Below, piece after piece: positions 1-7,560 of a stretch of DNA of 7,721 nt. Position 1 is the stretch's first letter; each line of letters begins with the position of its first letter. The notes under the pieces are model-generated. The model worked only from the letters and a program-made list of their open reading frames with translations. It was not told the origin of the DNA and made no database searches. A program made the position numbers and the translations under genes. Origin of the DNA: Pseudomonadota bacterium (lineage in GTDB: Bacteria; Desulfobacterota; Syntrophia; Syntrophales; JADFWA01); NCBI GenBank assembly GCA_030610915.1, contig JAUWQS010000065.1, forward strand, positions 1 through 7,721. Reading direction: 5' to 3'.

Positions 1-120
1 AACTTTGACGGAGTAGTTGATGAGGTTAAGCCTGAGAAGGGGAAATTAAGGGTTATTGTTAGTATCTTTGGCAGGTCAACACCAGTAGAATTGGATTTTA
101 TACAGGTTGTGCAAAGTTGA
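1..120 (+). CDS. nusG: Transcription termination/antitermination factor NusG, C-terminal end (partial)
   Basis: The window opens inside a reading frame of 39 codons ending in TGA at 118-120. The visible residues include FDGVVDEV, then [13 protein letters not shown] and [10 protein letters not shown]. This is the C-terminal KOW domain of NusG as usually seen: a small beta barrel whose last strands carry the SIFGR and PVELDF motifs. NusG binds RNA polymerase, promotes processive elongation, and through its KOW domain contacts Rho or ribosomal protein S10. Its place directly before rplK matches the common secE-nusG-rplK order. The N-terminal NGN domain lies outside the window, so the start and total length cannot be judged. 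Identification rests on the motif and on gene order, which agree. Confidence 0.93.
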   Translation, partial: NFDGVVDEVKPEKGKLRVIVSIFGRSTPVELDFIQVVQS

Positions 121-123
121 TAT

Positions 124-139
124 AAGCCGTTCACGGCTT
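124..139 (+). other. Small perfect hairpin just after nusG
   Basis: AAGCCG at 124-129 pairs perfectly with CGGCTT at 134-139 around a TTCA loop, three bases after the nusG stop. No T-tract follows, so it is not a convincing intrinsic terminator. It directly abuts the heptad repeat array and may be an RNA-processing or 3'-end-protecting hairpin, or part of the repeat unit. Its function is unknown. Confidence 0.5.
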
Positions 140-188
140 GAGACCCGAAACCCGAAACCCGAAACTCAAAACTTGAAACTCGAAGACA
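140..188 (+). repeat. 7-bp tandem repeat array (GAAACCC/GAAACTC), copy 1, upstream of rplK
   Basis: Six consecutive 7-mers run from 140 to 181: GAGACCC, GAAACCC, GAAACCC, GAAACTC, AAAACTT and GAAACTC, followed by a degenerate GAAGACA to 188. The array ends 12 nt before the rplK start. The + strand is A/C-rich and the complement carries three regularly spaced GGG tracts. A second array with the same unit and orientation lies at 7561-7607 before rpoC. The unit is not a multiple of three and the array lies outside any plausible gene. Confidence 0.88.
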
Positions 189-200
189 GGGTAATGAAAA

Positions 201-626
201 ATGGCAAAAAAGATTGTAACAAGTATAAAGCTTCAAATTCAGGCGGGAAAAGCTTCTCCTGCGCCACCCATAGGGCCGGCCCTGGGTCAGCACGGTGTGA
301 ATATTATGGAGTTCTGTAAGGCATACAATGCCATAACGCAGACTCAAGAGGGGATGGTTATACCTGTAGTGATAACTGTATATGCGGATAGATCCTTTAC
401 CTTCGTTACTAAAACGCCGCCTACTTCCGTTCTTCTCAAACAGGCGGCCAGGATTGCGAAAGGTTCCGGAGATCCCAAAAGAGAGAAGGTAGGGACGATA
501 ACGGCCAGGCAGGCGATGGAGATTGCCGAGTCGAAGTACAGCGATCTTAATGCCGTAGATGTGAAAGGCGCTGTAAAAATTGTGGAGGGAACGGCAAAAT
601 CCATGGGAATTGAAGTTATGAGATAG
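201..626 (+). CDS. rplK: 50S ribosomal protein L11
   Basis: The 141-residue product matches L11 in full length (E. coli 142). The N-terminal domain, about residues 1-70, contains the proline-rich segment [13 protein letters not shown] and [11 protein letters not shown], then [15 protein letters not shown] and KTPP. The C-terminal RNA-binding domain, about 75-141, contains [14 protein letters not shown] and ends [14 protein letters not shown]11 binds the GTPase-associated region of 23S rRNA at the base of the ribosomal stalk, helps elongation-factor function and RelA activation, and its proline-rich face is part of the thiostrepton site. The ATG at 201 is chosen because MAKK is the usual L11 start. 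The upstream ribosome-binding signal is modest (CAGGG near 187-191). It follows nusG by 80 nt and precedes rplA by 167 nt. An upstream start in another frame at 107 is spurious. Confidence 0.98.
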   Translation: MAKKIVTSIKLQIQAGKASPAPPIGPALGQHGVNIMEFCKAYNAITQTQEGMVIPVVITVYADRSFTFVTKTPPTSVLLKQAARIAKGSGDPKREKVGTITARQAMEIAESKYSDLNAVDVKGAVKIVEGTAKSMGIEVMR

Positions 627-628
627 CA

Positions 629-656
629 GCTTACGATCGTTTCGCTGATCATAAGC
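629..656 (+). terminator. Weak stem-loop after rplK (possible attenuator)
   Basis: GCTTACGATC at 629-638 can pair with GATCATAAGC at 647-656, ten positions with one C-A mismatch, around an 8-nt loop. It is followed by AATTTTAAG, a poor U-tract. It starts three bases after the rplK stop. It could give partial termination or RNA processing between rplK and rplA, but full termination is unlikely because rplA shows no clear promoter of its own. Confidence 0.3.
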
Positions 657-666
657 AATTTTAAGT

Positions 667-715
667 GTAACTACTCAGCTTACAGCAGCTTCAGCCTGAC
701 TACCTGAGTAGTTAC
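667..715 (+). repeat. Short inverted-repeat (MITE/REP-like) element, copy 1, between rplK and rplA
   Basis: GTAACTACTCAG at 667-678 is the perfect reverse complement of CTGAGTAGTTAC at 704-715, enclosing 25 nt. The right half, AGCTTCAGCCTGACTAC followed by the terminal repeat, recurs nearly unchanged at 7478-7506 in the rpoB-rpoC spacer (27 of 29 positions by eye). AAGTG occurs at both edges (663-667 and 720-724), overlapping the left repeat by one base. It could be a target-site duplication or chance. There is no coding capacity. As RNA it would form a 12-bp hairpin within the operon transcript. Confidence 0.8.
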
Positions 716-793
716 TTTCAAGTGAACAAAACGTTACAAATTTAGGATTTAGTATCTTGCCTAAAATTGAGCATGTTCTTCTGGAGTTCTATA

Positions 794-1498
794 ATGTCTA
801 AAAAAGGTAAAAATTTTTTGGTGGCGAAAGAGAAGATTGAAGCTGGAAAAAAGTATTTTCCGAAGGAGGCTTTGGATCTTGTTGTAAGCGCTTCAAGGGC
901 AAAATTTGATGAAACTGTTGATGTGGCTATCAGATTAGGGGTAAATCCCAGACATGCCGATCAGATGGTCCGTGGGAGCGTGGCTCTTCCTAATGGACTG
1001 GGAAAATCGGTAAGGGTACTGGTTTTTGCCAAGGGTGATAAAGAAAAAGAAGGTCTTGAAGCGGGAGCTGATATTGCTGGTTCTGATGATATAATTGAAA
1101 AGATAAAGGGTGGATGGCTCGAGTTTGACAGGGTTGTTGCCACTCCTGATATGATGGGAAGTGTGGGAAAACTTGGCAAGATCCTGGGCCCGCGTGGGTT
1201 AATGCCGAATTCGAAAGTTGGTACTGTGACCTTTGACGTGGGAAGGGTTGTGAAAGAACTAAAGGCGGGTAAGATTGAGTTCAGGGTAGAAAAAGCGGGG
1301 ATTGTGCATAGTCCGGTTGGTAAGGTTTCTTTTGGTGTGGATAAGTTATTGGAAAATATTCTTGCCCTGGTGGAAGCTATTATAAAATTGAAACCTGTGT
1401 CGAGTAAGGGAACTTATCTGAAGAACATATCACTTTCCACTACTATGGGGCCCGGGATAAAAGTGGACCCTCCGGATGTTAGAAATCTATTGAGGTAA
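794..1498 (+). CDS. rplA: 50S ribosomal protein L1
   Basis: The 234-residue product matches L1 in length and motifs. It contains [13 protein letters not shown] at about 56-68, the L1 signature [17 protein letters not shown] at about 129-145, then the [19 protein letters not shown] segment, and ends in [21 protein letters not shown]1 forms the mobile L1 stalk of the 50S subunit near the E site. In several bacteria it also represses its own operon by binding the L11-L1 mRNA. The ATG at 794 is chosen over TTG 767 and ATG 773 because MSKKGK fits the family and GGAG at 783-786 lies at good spacing. I could not recognise an L1-binding leader before rplK, where the heptad array sits. Confidence 0.98.
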   Translation: MSKKGKNFLVAKEKIEAGKKYFPKEALDLVVSASRAKFDETVDVAIRLGVNPRHADQMVRGSVALPNGLGKSVRVLVFAKGDKEKEGLEAGADIAGSDDIIEKIKGGWLEFDRVVATPDMMGSVGKLGKILGPRGLMPNSKVGTVTFDVGRVVKELKAGKIEFRVEKAGIVHSPVGKVSFGVDKLLENILALVEAIIKLKPVSSKGTYLKNISLSTTMGPGIKVDPPDVRNLLR

Positions 1499-1547
1499 TA
1501 AGTGACAATGTGAATGGTTATGCTAAGAGAATCAATTTGGGTAAGAA

Positions 1548-1556
1548 TGTTATATA
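1548..1556 (+). promoter_or_regulatory. Possible extended -10 promoter element before the L10 leader
   Basis: TGTTATATA at 1548-1556 fits the extended -10 pattern TGnTATAAT at most positions. No good -35 box is seen about 17 nt upstream. It lies about 45 nt before the L10 leader, where a separate rplJL promoter is known in some bacteria such as E. coli. This is a weak candidate only. Confidence 0.22.
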
Positions 1557-1600
1557 CTGTTGGCGAAAGACATTTGCGAAATTGTGAATTCAGTGGAAAA

Positions 1601-1657
1601 TGAGTCGGAGACGGCGGGTACAGGATGTTTAAACGACGTGAGTCGGCCTGCGGAGAC
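1601..1657 (+). promoter_or_regulatory. L10 leader (ribosomal protein autoregulatory RNA)
   Basis: In the rplA-rplJ spacer, GAGAC then GGCGGG at 1608-1618 is followed by a 28-nt arm and GCCTGCGGAGAC at 1646-1657. GCGGG at 1614-1618 can pair with CCTGC at 1647-1651 (one G-U), with purine-rich flanks AGAC on the 5' side and GGAGAC on the 3' side. This matches the general plan of the L10 leader, a kink-turn-like structure bound by the L10(L12)4 complex to repress rplJL translation. Its site, about 110 nt before the rplJ start, is as expected. The assignment is from memory of the consensus; a covariance-model search for the L10 leader would settle it. Confidence 0.68.
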
Positions 1658-1766
1658 TATTGAGTAGTGTAAAATTTCTTCCTGTATTGTGTTTCTGACT
1701 TTCTGGTAAATCTGGTAAACAAGGGTTTTGAAGTTCGCATAAGGAGAGAAAGGGGGTTAGAGGTAG

Positions 1767-2279
1767 TTGGATCGAAAAACGAAAGAGAGTGTTGTTGCTG
1801 ATCTTCATGAGAAACTTAAAAATGTGAAATTTGCGGTTCTTGTGGATTACAGTGGCGTGAATGTTGAGAAGATTACTGCATTGAGAAACAAATTACGCGA
1901 GGCTGAGGCCGAAATTCGAGTAGTAAAGAACACTCTCCTAAGAATTGCTTCTAAGGGTACCGATTTTGCGATATTGGAGGAGCACTTCAAGGGACCCCTG
2001 GCAATTTCCATGAACTATGGGGATGAAGTGAGGTCGATGAAGGTACTGGTAGATTTTGCCAAAGAGAATCAGGAAGTGGAAATTAAAGTCGGGATGCTGG
2101 ATGGTAGATTTTTAAGTAGAGAGGAGTTGAATGTTCTGGCTTATCTTCCAGGACGGGATATTCTCCTTGGGAAGTTTTTCTCCCTATTGGTGGCTGCGCA
2201 AATTTCACTTGTTAATGTGTTAAGTGGTGTGCCAAGGAGTTTTGTTCAGGTTCTTGAAGCTCATAGGGCAAGAGGATAA
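1767..2279 (+). CDS. rplJ: 50S ribosomal protein L10
   Basis: The 170-residue product is a full-length L10. The N-terminal rRNA-binding domain carries [19 protein letters not shown] (about 22-40) and [13 protein letters not shown] (about 49-61), followed by [12 protein letters not shown]. The C-terminal helix, about 137-170 ([19 protein letters not shown] and beyond), is where L7/L12 dimers dock. L10 anchors the ribosomal stalk to 23S rRNA beside L11. The start must be the TTG at 1767: an in-frame TAG stands directly before it at 1764-1766 and the conserved N-terminus begins there. Purine-rich sequence (AGGGGG at 1751-1756, AGAGGT at 1759-1764) could serve as ribosome-binding site. The rare TTG start together with the L10 leader is consistent with tight translational control. 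It is followed by rplL after 25 nt. Confidence 0.97.
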   Translation: MDRKTKESVVADLHEKLKNVKFAVLVDYSGVNVEKITALRNKLREAEAEIRVVKNTLLRIASKGTDFAILEEHFKGPLAISMNYGDEVRSMKVLVDFAKENQEVEIKVGMLDGRFLSREELNVLAYLPGRDILLGKFFSLLVAAQISLVNVLSGVPRSFVQVLEAHRARG

Positions 2280-2304
2280 AAATACGCAGGAAGGAATGAT
2301 AAAA

Positions 2305-2697
2305 ATGGCAGATGAGAAGATTACAAAAGAGGATGTCGTAAGATTTATTGAAGGAATGACAGTTCTTGAACTATCGCAGTTTGTAAAGGAGCTGGAAGAG
2401 AGGTTTGGTGTGTCTGCGGCTGCTCCGGTGTCTGTTGCTGCTCCCGCGGCAGCCGGTTCAGCTCAGGAAGCTCAAGCGGAAGAACAGAGTGAATTTGATG
2501 TTATTCTTACAGGATTCGGCGACCAAAAAATCCATGTTATCAAGGTTGTCAGGGCAGTGACTGGTCTGGGGCTTAAAGAAGCCAAAACCCTGGTTGACAG
2601 CGCGCCAAAGCCGGTTAAAGAAGCCGTGTCGAAAGATGAGGCTGAGGATATTAAGAAAAAACTGGAAGAGGTGGGAGCCAGCGTGGAAATCAAGTAA
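2305..2697 (+). CDS. rplL: 50S ribosomal protein L7/L12
   Basis: The 130-residue product has the three-part L7/L12 plan. An N-terminal dimerisation and L10-binding helix pair spans about 1-36, with [20 protein letters not shown] flexible Ala/Pro hinge spans about 37-60. A C-terminal domain spans about 62-130, with [20 protein letters not shown] and [18 protein letters not shown]. This protein forms the multi-copy stalk that recruits and activates translational GTPases. The second ATG at 2305 is preferred to ATG 2296: the AGGA at 2292-2295 directly touches 2296 but sits 9 nt from 2305, and [12 protein letters not shown] matches family starts. It is slightly longer than the usual 120-128 residues because of the hinge. 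It is co-translated or co-regulated with rplJ. Confidence 0.98.
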   Translation: MADEKITKEDVVRFIEGMTVLELSQFVKELEERFGVSAAAPVSVAAPAAAGSAQEAQAEEQSEFDVILTGFGDQKIHVIKVVRAVTGLGLKEAKTLVDSAPKPVKEAVSKDEAEDIKKKLEEVGASVEIK

Positions 2698-2710
2698 AGG
2701 GTTAGTGCTC

Positions 2711-2735
2711 GAACGAAAAATAGGATTTTTCGTTC
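2711..2735 (+). promoter_or_regulatory. Perfect 10-bp hairpin after rplL (possible attenuator or RNase processing site)
   Basis: GAACGAAAAA at 2711-2720 pairs perfectly with TTTTTCGTTC at 2726-2735 around a TAGGA loop, 13 nt after the rplL stop. No U-tract follows the 3' arm, so it is not a standard intrinsic terminator. In E. coli the rplL-rpoB spacer holds an attenuator and an RNase III processing site that let ribosomal proteins be made in excess over polymerase. A similar role here is inferred from position only. Confidence 0.5.
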
Positions 2736-2891
2736 AGATCAAGAAAGATGAAAATTTTAACCGCAGGAATACATTAAGTATTTTGAGGATTAAAATTTGA
2801 GCCTGACGCAGATATGGGAGAGAAAGACAGTTTTTGTTCAGGCACGAGTTACGCTATCTGCAAGATGGAGGCTACAAGTTGTCTCTCCTTA

Positions 2892-3047
2892 TGGTTCGTG
2901 CAAGAATAACTTTACATTTTAAGCGCCGATGCATCCAGGCTGGCTGCGTTGCGAAAGTTCGGAATATGCTTGATATTCCTGCACTTTCGCGCCTTGTCGG
3001 CCTGGCGCCTCAACACTTAAAATTGCCAACTTATTTTTGTGCGAACC
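2892..3047 (+). repeat. Long imperfect palindrome, about 156 bp (MITE/REP-like element)
   Basis: The outer arms GGTTCG 2893-2898 and CGAACC 3042-3047 begin an imperfect inverted repeat that continues inward almost to the centre: AAGAATAA with TTATTTTT, ATTTTAAG with CTTAAAAT, CCAGGC with GCCTGG, GCGAAAGT with ACTTTCGC, and GGAATAT with ATATTCC around a tiny loop near 2969-2973. CTTA directly flanks both ends (2888-2891 and 3048-3051), as a short target duplication might. There is no transposase. The shape fits a non-autonomous mobile repeat whose transcript would fold into one long hairpin. Confidence 0.8.
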
Positions 3048-3217
3048 CTTAGTCGGATAAATTAACTAAATATCTTAAAATCTCAATCCAATCCATCTAT
3101 TGTAGCGGACAGATGTTCCGACCTTCTTTTTAATTGAGTTCAGTTTCAGGAATTCGAATTTATCAGGTTGGAATCTTCACTTTTCCGTCAGGAAATAGAT
3201 TGTATAAAAAGGTAACC

Positions 3218-6200
3218 ATGGGTCAGTTTAGAAAGGATTTTGGTCGTATTAGGAAAGTAGTGGATATACCAGATCTTATTGGCGTCCAGAAAAAGTCATA
3301 CGATGATTTTTTGCAGAAGGATGTTGGCCAGGATAAGAGGGGTAATTTCGGTCTTCAAGCCGCCTTTGGGAGTGTTTTCCCTATTTCGGATTTCAGCGGT
3401 AAATGTTCCCTTGAGTTTGTTAGTTATAAAGTAGGAGAGGCCAGATATGATCTGAAAGAGTGCCTTCAGAGGGGTATGACCTATGCCGCTCCTTTGAAAA
3501 TTGTGGTCAGGCTCGTTGTTTTTGATATTGACAGGGAGAGTACAGGGAAGGCAATCAGGGATATCAAAGAGCAGGAGATTTACTTTGGAGAGATACCATT
3601 GATGTCAAGTAATGGCACCTTTATTGTCAATGGAACGGAACGGGTTATAGTCAGCCAGCTTCACAGGTCTCCGGGGATATTTTTTGATCACGACAAAGGG
3701 AAAACGCATGCCAGCAGAAAGATCATATATTCAGCCAGGATTATTCCAATCAGGGGTTCCTGGCTGGATATTGAGTTTGATGTCAAGGATATCCTTTATG
3801 TCAGAATAGATAGAAGAAGGAAAATGCCGGTGACGATCCTCTTGAAGGCAATGGGGAACACTACAGAGGATATCCTGTCCTACTTTTATGATATTAAAGA
3901 AGTATTTCTAAAAGATGATAATACCTATATGTCAGTGGGTAACTTTCTTATTGGGGAGAAAGCGACGGGGGATATTAAGGTTATCGAGACCGGAGAGGTT
4001 ATTGTAAAGAAGGGAAGAAAAGTTACCAGATCGATTTTGAAAAAGATTGCTGAATTGAATATAGATCGAATGACGATAAGCGATGATGATCTTGTGGGGA
4101 AGATATTGTCGGCAGACGTATTGGATCCCGAAACTAATGAGCTTTTGTTGAAGCGCAACGATGAATTGACTGTGGAAAAGTTGGAATTGCTCAGACAAAA
4201 GGGTGTTAAGATGCTTCGTTTTATCCATATTGATGAGGATATGGCAAATTCTTCCATCAGGGATACCCTTCTTATCGATAAGGTTGAAACCACTGATGAT
4301 GCCATAATAGAGATATACAGGAGACTCCGGCCAAGCAATCCACCAACCATGGAGACGGCATACAGGTTCTTCAATAATCTTTTTTTTAGTTCCGATAGTT
4401 ACGATCTCTCTAATGTGGGAAGGGCTAAGATGAATTACAAACTTGGCCTGGATGTTCCCACGGATATGGCGGTGCTGCGGAACGAAGATATAATTACAGC
4501 GGTTAAATATCTCATCAATCTCAAGAATGGCGTGGGTGATTGCAGTGTTGATGACATTGATCATCTGGGCAACAGGAGGGTTAGATCTGTTGGGGAACTT
4601 ATCGAAAATCAGTACAGAATAGGTCTGATCAGAATGGAACGAGCCATTAAGGAGAAGATGAGCCTTCAGGATGTTGAAACCATGATGCCCCATGATCTTA
4701 TAAATGCCAAGCCTGTTTCCGCTGTTATCAGTGAGTTTTTTGGCAGCAGTCAACTGTCGCAGTTTATGGATCAAACAAACCCGCTATCGGAAGTTACTCA
4801 CAAAAGGAGACTGTCCGCTCTCGGTCCTGGAGGACTTACCAGGGAGCGGGCAGGCTTTGAAGTGAGGGATGTTCATTCGTCTCACTACGGCCGGATATGT
4901 CCTATTGAAACCCCTGAGGGCCCCAATATAGGTCTGATTGTTTCTCTCAGCACCTTTGCAAGGGTGAATGAATTCGGTTTTATAGAAACGCCGTACAGGG
5001 TGGTAAGAGATGGAGAGATTTTGGATGATGTCAGATACTTGACGGCGATGGAGGAGGAAAAATATATTGTAGCTCCGGCAGATACCCCGCTCGATTCAGA
5101 TGGAAGATTTAGGGATAAACTTATTTCTGCCAGAAGCGGGGAGAATTTTGTTGTTGTTACGCCTGCTGAAGTTGGCCTCATGGATGTGTCACCCAACCAG
5201 CTCGTGAGTGTTGCAGCCGGACTTATCCCCTTTTTGGAGCATAATGATGCCAACCGTGCTCTGATGGGTTCTAATATGCAACGGCAGGCAGTGCCGCTTG
5301 TAAGACCTGAAAACCCCATCGTTGGCACAGGAATGGAGTCAGTTGTTGCGCGGGACTCCGGCGCTGTTGTTGTGGCAAGAAGGTCCGGTGTTGTAGAGAG
5401 TGTAGATGCTTCAAGAATAGTAGTTAAGTGTGATGATGAGAGGAGAGATCAGTTTGATACAGGAGTTGACATATACAACCTGACCAGGTTTCAACGATCC
5501 AATCAGGATACATGCTTCAACCACAAACCTGTTGTCAACAATGAAGACAGAGTAAACCGAGGTGATGTAATAGCTGATGGACCTGCCACCGATAATGGGG
5601 ATCTGGCGCTTGGGAGAAATGTTGTAGTCGCCTTTATGTCCTGGGGGGGGTACAATTATGAAGATTCCATATTGATCAGTGAAAAATTGATAAAGGAGGA
5701 CATCTATACCTCTATCCATATCGAAGAATTTGAGGCGATGGCCAGGGATACGAAACTTGGTAAGGAGGAAATTACCAGGGATATTCCTAATGTGGGGGAG
5801 GATGCCCTTTGGAGCCTGGATGAAAGTGGAATAGTTCGTATAGGGGTGTCGGTGAAGCCGGATGACATTCTGGTCGGTAAGATTACACCTAAGGGGGAGA
5901 CACAACTATCTCCGGAGGAAAAGTTGCTGCGAGCTATATTTGGCGAGAAGGCAGGTGATGTCAGGGATACGTCTCTGCGTGTGCCGCCCGGTGTTGAAGG
6001 TGTAGTGATAGATGCAAAGACTTTTACCCGGAAGGGCACTGAAAAGGATCTCAGGTCCAAGAGTATAGAAGAGGAGGAAATTCAACATCTGTTCAAAGAC
6101 AGAGATGATGAAATCAGGATTATTACGAATAATTTTAGGGAGAAGATTTCAGGTTTACTAATCGGTAAAACTTCTGCATTTAAGTTGGTTGATCCGAAAA

Positions 6201-7306
6201 AGAAAAAGACGTTGTTGAAAGAGGGTGAAGAGATTACAGAAGACATATTGAACAAGACACCATTTAGCTTCTGGAACGAGATATCGCTGTTAGATGATGG
6301 GACGAACTTGAAAACAGAATTCCTGTTTTCAAGTTTCTTTAAAAAAATTGAGATAGTTGAGACTTCTTTTGATAAAAAGATAGAAAAGTTAAGGAGCGGA
6401 GATGAGCTCGCTCCGGGCGTGATCAAAATGATCAAGGTTTATGTTGCCATAAAGAGAAAGCTTTCTGTCGGTGATAAGATGGCTGGAAGGCATGGCAATA
6501 AAGGGGTTCTCTCCAGGATACTTCCTGAAGAAGATATGCCATACTTGAGGGATGGCACTCCTGTTGATATAATATTGAATCCACTCGGTGTGCCGTCGCG
6601 CATGAATGTGGGGCAGATATTAGAAACCCATCTCGGATGGGCAGCAAAGAGGTTGGGAGAAAAGATAAATTCTTTGTTAGACAAAAATGGCAGTATGGAT
6701 ATTTTAAAGAGGGAGATAAAAAATATATATTCCTCTCCAGAGATTGACAGTTTTATTGACGGGTCTTCCGAGGATGAGATCGAGAAATTTATCAATAGAT
6801 TAAAAAGTGGCATCCGGATAGCTACGCCGGTTTTTGATGGAGCCGGCGAAGGCGAAATAAAGGATATGCTAAAGCAGGCTGACCTCTTGGAAAGTGGGCG
6901 GACCTCACTTTTTGATGGCAGGACCGGAGAACCTTTTGACCAAGAAGTGACTGTGGGAGTGGCTTATATGTTGAAGCTTCACCATCTTGTTGACAATAAG
7001 ATTCATGCCAGATCCATCGGTCCCTATTCCCTTGTCACACAGCAGCCTCTCGGAGGGAAAGCCCAGTTTGGCGGCCAGAGGTTGGGGGAGATGGAGGTCT
7101 GGGCTTTAGAGGCCTATGGCGCTGCCTACTCATTACAGGAGTTTCTTACAGTAAAATCAGACGACGTAGTTGGAAGGACAAGAGTATATGAATCCATTGT
7201 TAAAGGGGAACATAGATTTGAAGCGGGAGTTCCCGAGTCCTTTAATGTTCTCGTAAATGAACTGAAAGGGCTCTGCCTTGATGTGGAGTTGGTTGAGGAA
7301 GAATAG
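3218..7306 (+). CDS. rpoB: DNA-directed RNA polymerase subunit beta
   Basis: The 1362-residue product is a complete beta subunit (E. coli 1342). It contains [16 protein letters not shown] in the beta protrusion, and a first lineage insertion like E. coli SI1 at about 225-345. The rifampicin-pocket segment starts at G509 ([17 protein letters not shown]). The catalytic-side [12 protein letters not shown] has E815 and D816. A second insertion like SI2 lies at about 945-1060. [12 protein letters not shown] has K1087 and K1095, and the C-terminal [20 protein letters not shown] starts at about 1275. With beta' it forms the catalytic cleft of RNA polymerase. The ATG at 3218 is chosen because [10 protein letters not shown] begins the conserved part and AAGGT lies just upstream at 3209-3213. 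TTG 3134 would add 28 unconserved residues without a ribosome-binding site. The frame is intact throughout. Confidence 0.99.
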   Translation: MGQFRKDFGRIRKVVDIPDLIGVQKKSYDDFLQKDVGQDKRGNFGLQAAFGSVFPISDFSGKCSLEFVSYKVGEARYDLKECLQRGMTYAAPLKIVVRLVVFDIDRESTGKAIRDIKEQEIYFGEIPLMSSNGTFIVNGTERVIVSQLHRSPGIFFDHDKGKTHASRKIIYSARIIPIRGSWLDIEFDVKDILYVRIDRRRKMPVTILLKAMGNTTEDILSYFYDIKEVFLKDDNTYMSVGNFLIGEKATGDIKVIETGEVIVKKGRKVTRSILKKIAELNIDRMTISDDDLVGKILSADVLDPETNELLLKRNDELTVEKLELLRQKGVKMLRFIHIDEDMANSSIRDTLLIDKVETTDDAIIEIYRRLRPSNPPTMETAYRFFNNLFFSSDSYDLSNVGRAKMNYKLGLDVPTDMAVLRNEDIITAVKYLINLKNGVGDCSVDDIDHLGNRRVRSVGELIENQYRIGLIRMERAIKEKMSLQDVETMMPHDLINAKPVSAVISEFFGSSQLSQFMDQTNPLSEVTHKRRLSALGPGGLTRERAGFEVRDVHSSHYGRICPIETPEGPNIGLIVSLSTFARVNEFGFIETPYRVVRDGEILDDVRYLTAMEEEKYIVAPADTPLDSDGRFRDKLISARSGENFVVVTPAEVGLMDVSPNQLVSVAAGLIPFLEHNDANRALMGSNMQRQAVPLVRPENPIVGTGMESVVARDSGAVVVARRSGVVESVDASRIVVKCDDERRDQFDTGVDIYNLTRFQRSNQDTCFNHKPVVNNEDRVNRGDVIADGPATDNGDLALGRNVVVAFMSWGGYNYEDSILISEKLIKEDIYTSIHIEEFEAMARDTKLGKEEITRDIPNVGEDALWSLDESGIVRIGVSVKPDDILVGKITPKGETQLSPEEKLLRAIFGEKAGDVRDTSLRVPPGVEGVVIDAKTFTRKGTEKDLRSKSIEEEEIQHLFKDRDDEIRIITNNFREKISGLLIGKTSAFKLVDPKKKKTLLKEGEEITEDILNKTPFSFWNEISLLDDGTNLKTEFLFSSFFKKIEIVETSFDKKIEKLRSGDELAPGVIKMIKVYVAIKRKLSVGDKMAGRHGNKGVLSRILPEEDMPYLRDGTPVDIILNPLGVPSRMNVGQILETHLGWAAKRLGEKINSLLDKNGSMDILKREIKNIYSSPEIDSFIDGSSEDEIEKFINRLKSGIRIATPVFDGAGEGEIKDMLKQADLLESGRTSLFDGRTGEPFDQEVTVGVAYMLKLHHLVDNKIHARSIGPYSLVTQQPLGGKAQFGGQRLGEMEVWALEAYGAAYSLQEFLTVKSDDVVGRTRVYESIVKGEHRFEAGVPESFNVLVNELKGLCLDVELVEEE

Positions 7307-7323
7307 GAATATCAAAATGAAAA

Positions 7324-7506
7324 GTAACTACTCAGGTAGATAGACTGAAGGCTGAAGGCTGTTAGTAAAAGCGGGAATACTGCACACTTTGAAACCATGT
7401 TTGATGCAAAATCTGCTGTTTCTCTGCCAAAGTGCGGCAATCGTGTTTTTCGGGTACCTTCAGCCTTCAGCCTAAATAGCTTCAGCCTGACTACGTGAGT
7501 AGTCAC
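7324..7506 (+). repeat. Long inverted-repeat (MITE-like) element, copy 2, between rpoB and rpoC
   Basis: GTAACTACTCAGGTAG at 7324-7339 and CTACGTGAGTAGTCAC at 7491-7506 are inverted repeats matching at 14 of 16 positions. Inside, CTGAAGGCTGAAGG 7345-7358 is the perfect reverse complement of 7457-7470. A third nested pair, CACTTTG 7385-7391 with CAAAGTG 7428-7434, lies in the core. AATGA occurs at 7316-7320 and 7507-7511 as a possible target duplication, though the left copy sits three bases outside the symmetric repeat end. The right arm matches copy 1 at 667-715 in the same orientation, so the two belong to one family, with copy 1 lacking the core. Confidence 0.82.
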
Positions 7507-7560
7507 AATGAGAAGTGAGCTGATGAGTTCGACAACTCGCTGAGATTACGTTCTTTTTTT

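Larger units (their letters stand above)
2698..3217 (+). other. 520-nt rplL-rpoB spacer without a gene
   Basis: I see no credible gene here. In order it holds the 10-bp hairpin at 2711-2735; an AT-rich inverted repeat (AAATTTTAA 2752-2760 with TTAAAATTT 2790-2798, enclosing AATAC/GTATT at 2768-2782); paired blocks GCAGATA 2808-2814 with TATCTGC 2855-2861 and GGAGAGA 2817-2823 with TCTCTCC 2882-2888; the long palindromic element at 2892-3047; and an AT-rich stretch to the rpoB start. A 72-codon frame at 2834-3052 merely reads through the palindrome and resembles no protein I know. No clear promoter for rpoB was found. Confidence 0.75.

Noticed and set aside
140..188. CRISPR array
   Set aside because: Repeats are 7-bp units in direct tandem without spacers, and no cas genes are present.
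107..319. 70-codon + strand frame over the heptad array
   Set aside because: It starts inside the nusG tail, translates the tandem repeat and then runs out of frame into rplK.
2834..3052. 72-codon + strand frame in the rplL-rpoB spacer
   Set aside because: It lies across the long palindrome, has no good ribosome-binding site and resembles no protein family I know. The frame is a by-product of the repeat.
3101..3140. Terminator or promoter before rpoB (CGGA/TCCG followed by a T-rich run)
   Set aside because: The stem is only about 4 bp, and no -35/-10 pair with acceptable spacing could be found.
3932..4774. 280-codon minus-strand frame opposite rpoB
   Set aside because: It is a long shadow frame of strongly conserved rpoB coding sequence, with no independent motifs.
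7312..7506. 64-codon minus-strand frame in the rpoB-rpoC spacer
   Set aside because: It spans the inverted-repeat element from end to end, so its sequence is explained by the repeat arms.
7525..7560. Intrinsic terminator between rpoB and rpoC
   Set aside because: The stem is only 5 bp and the T-run starts 12 nt after it. Termination here would also cut off rpoC, which has no evident promoter.
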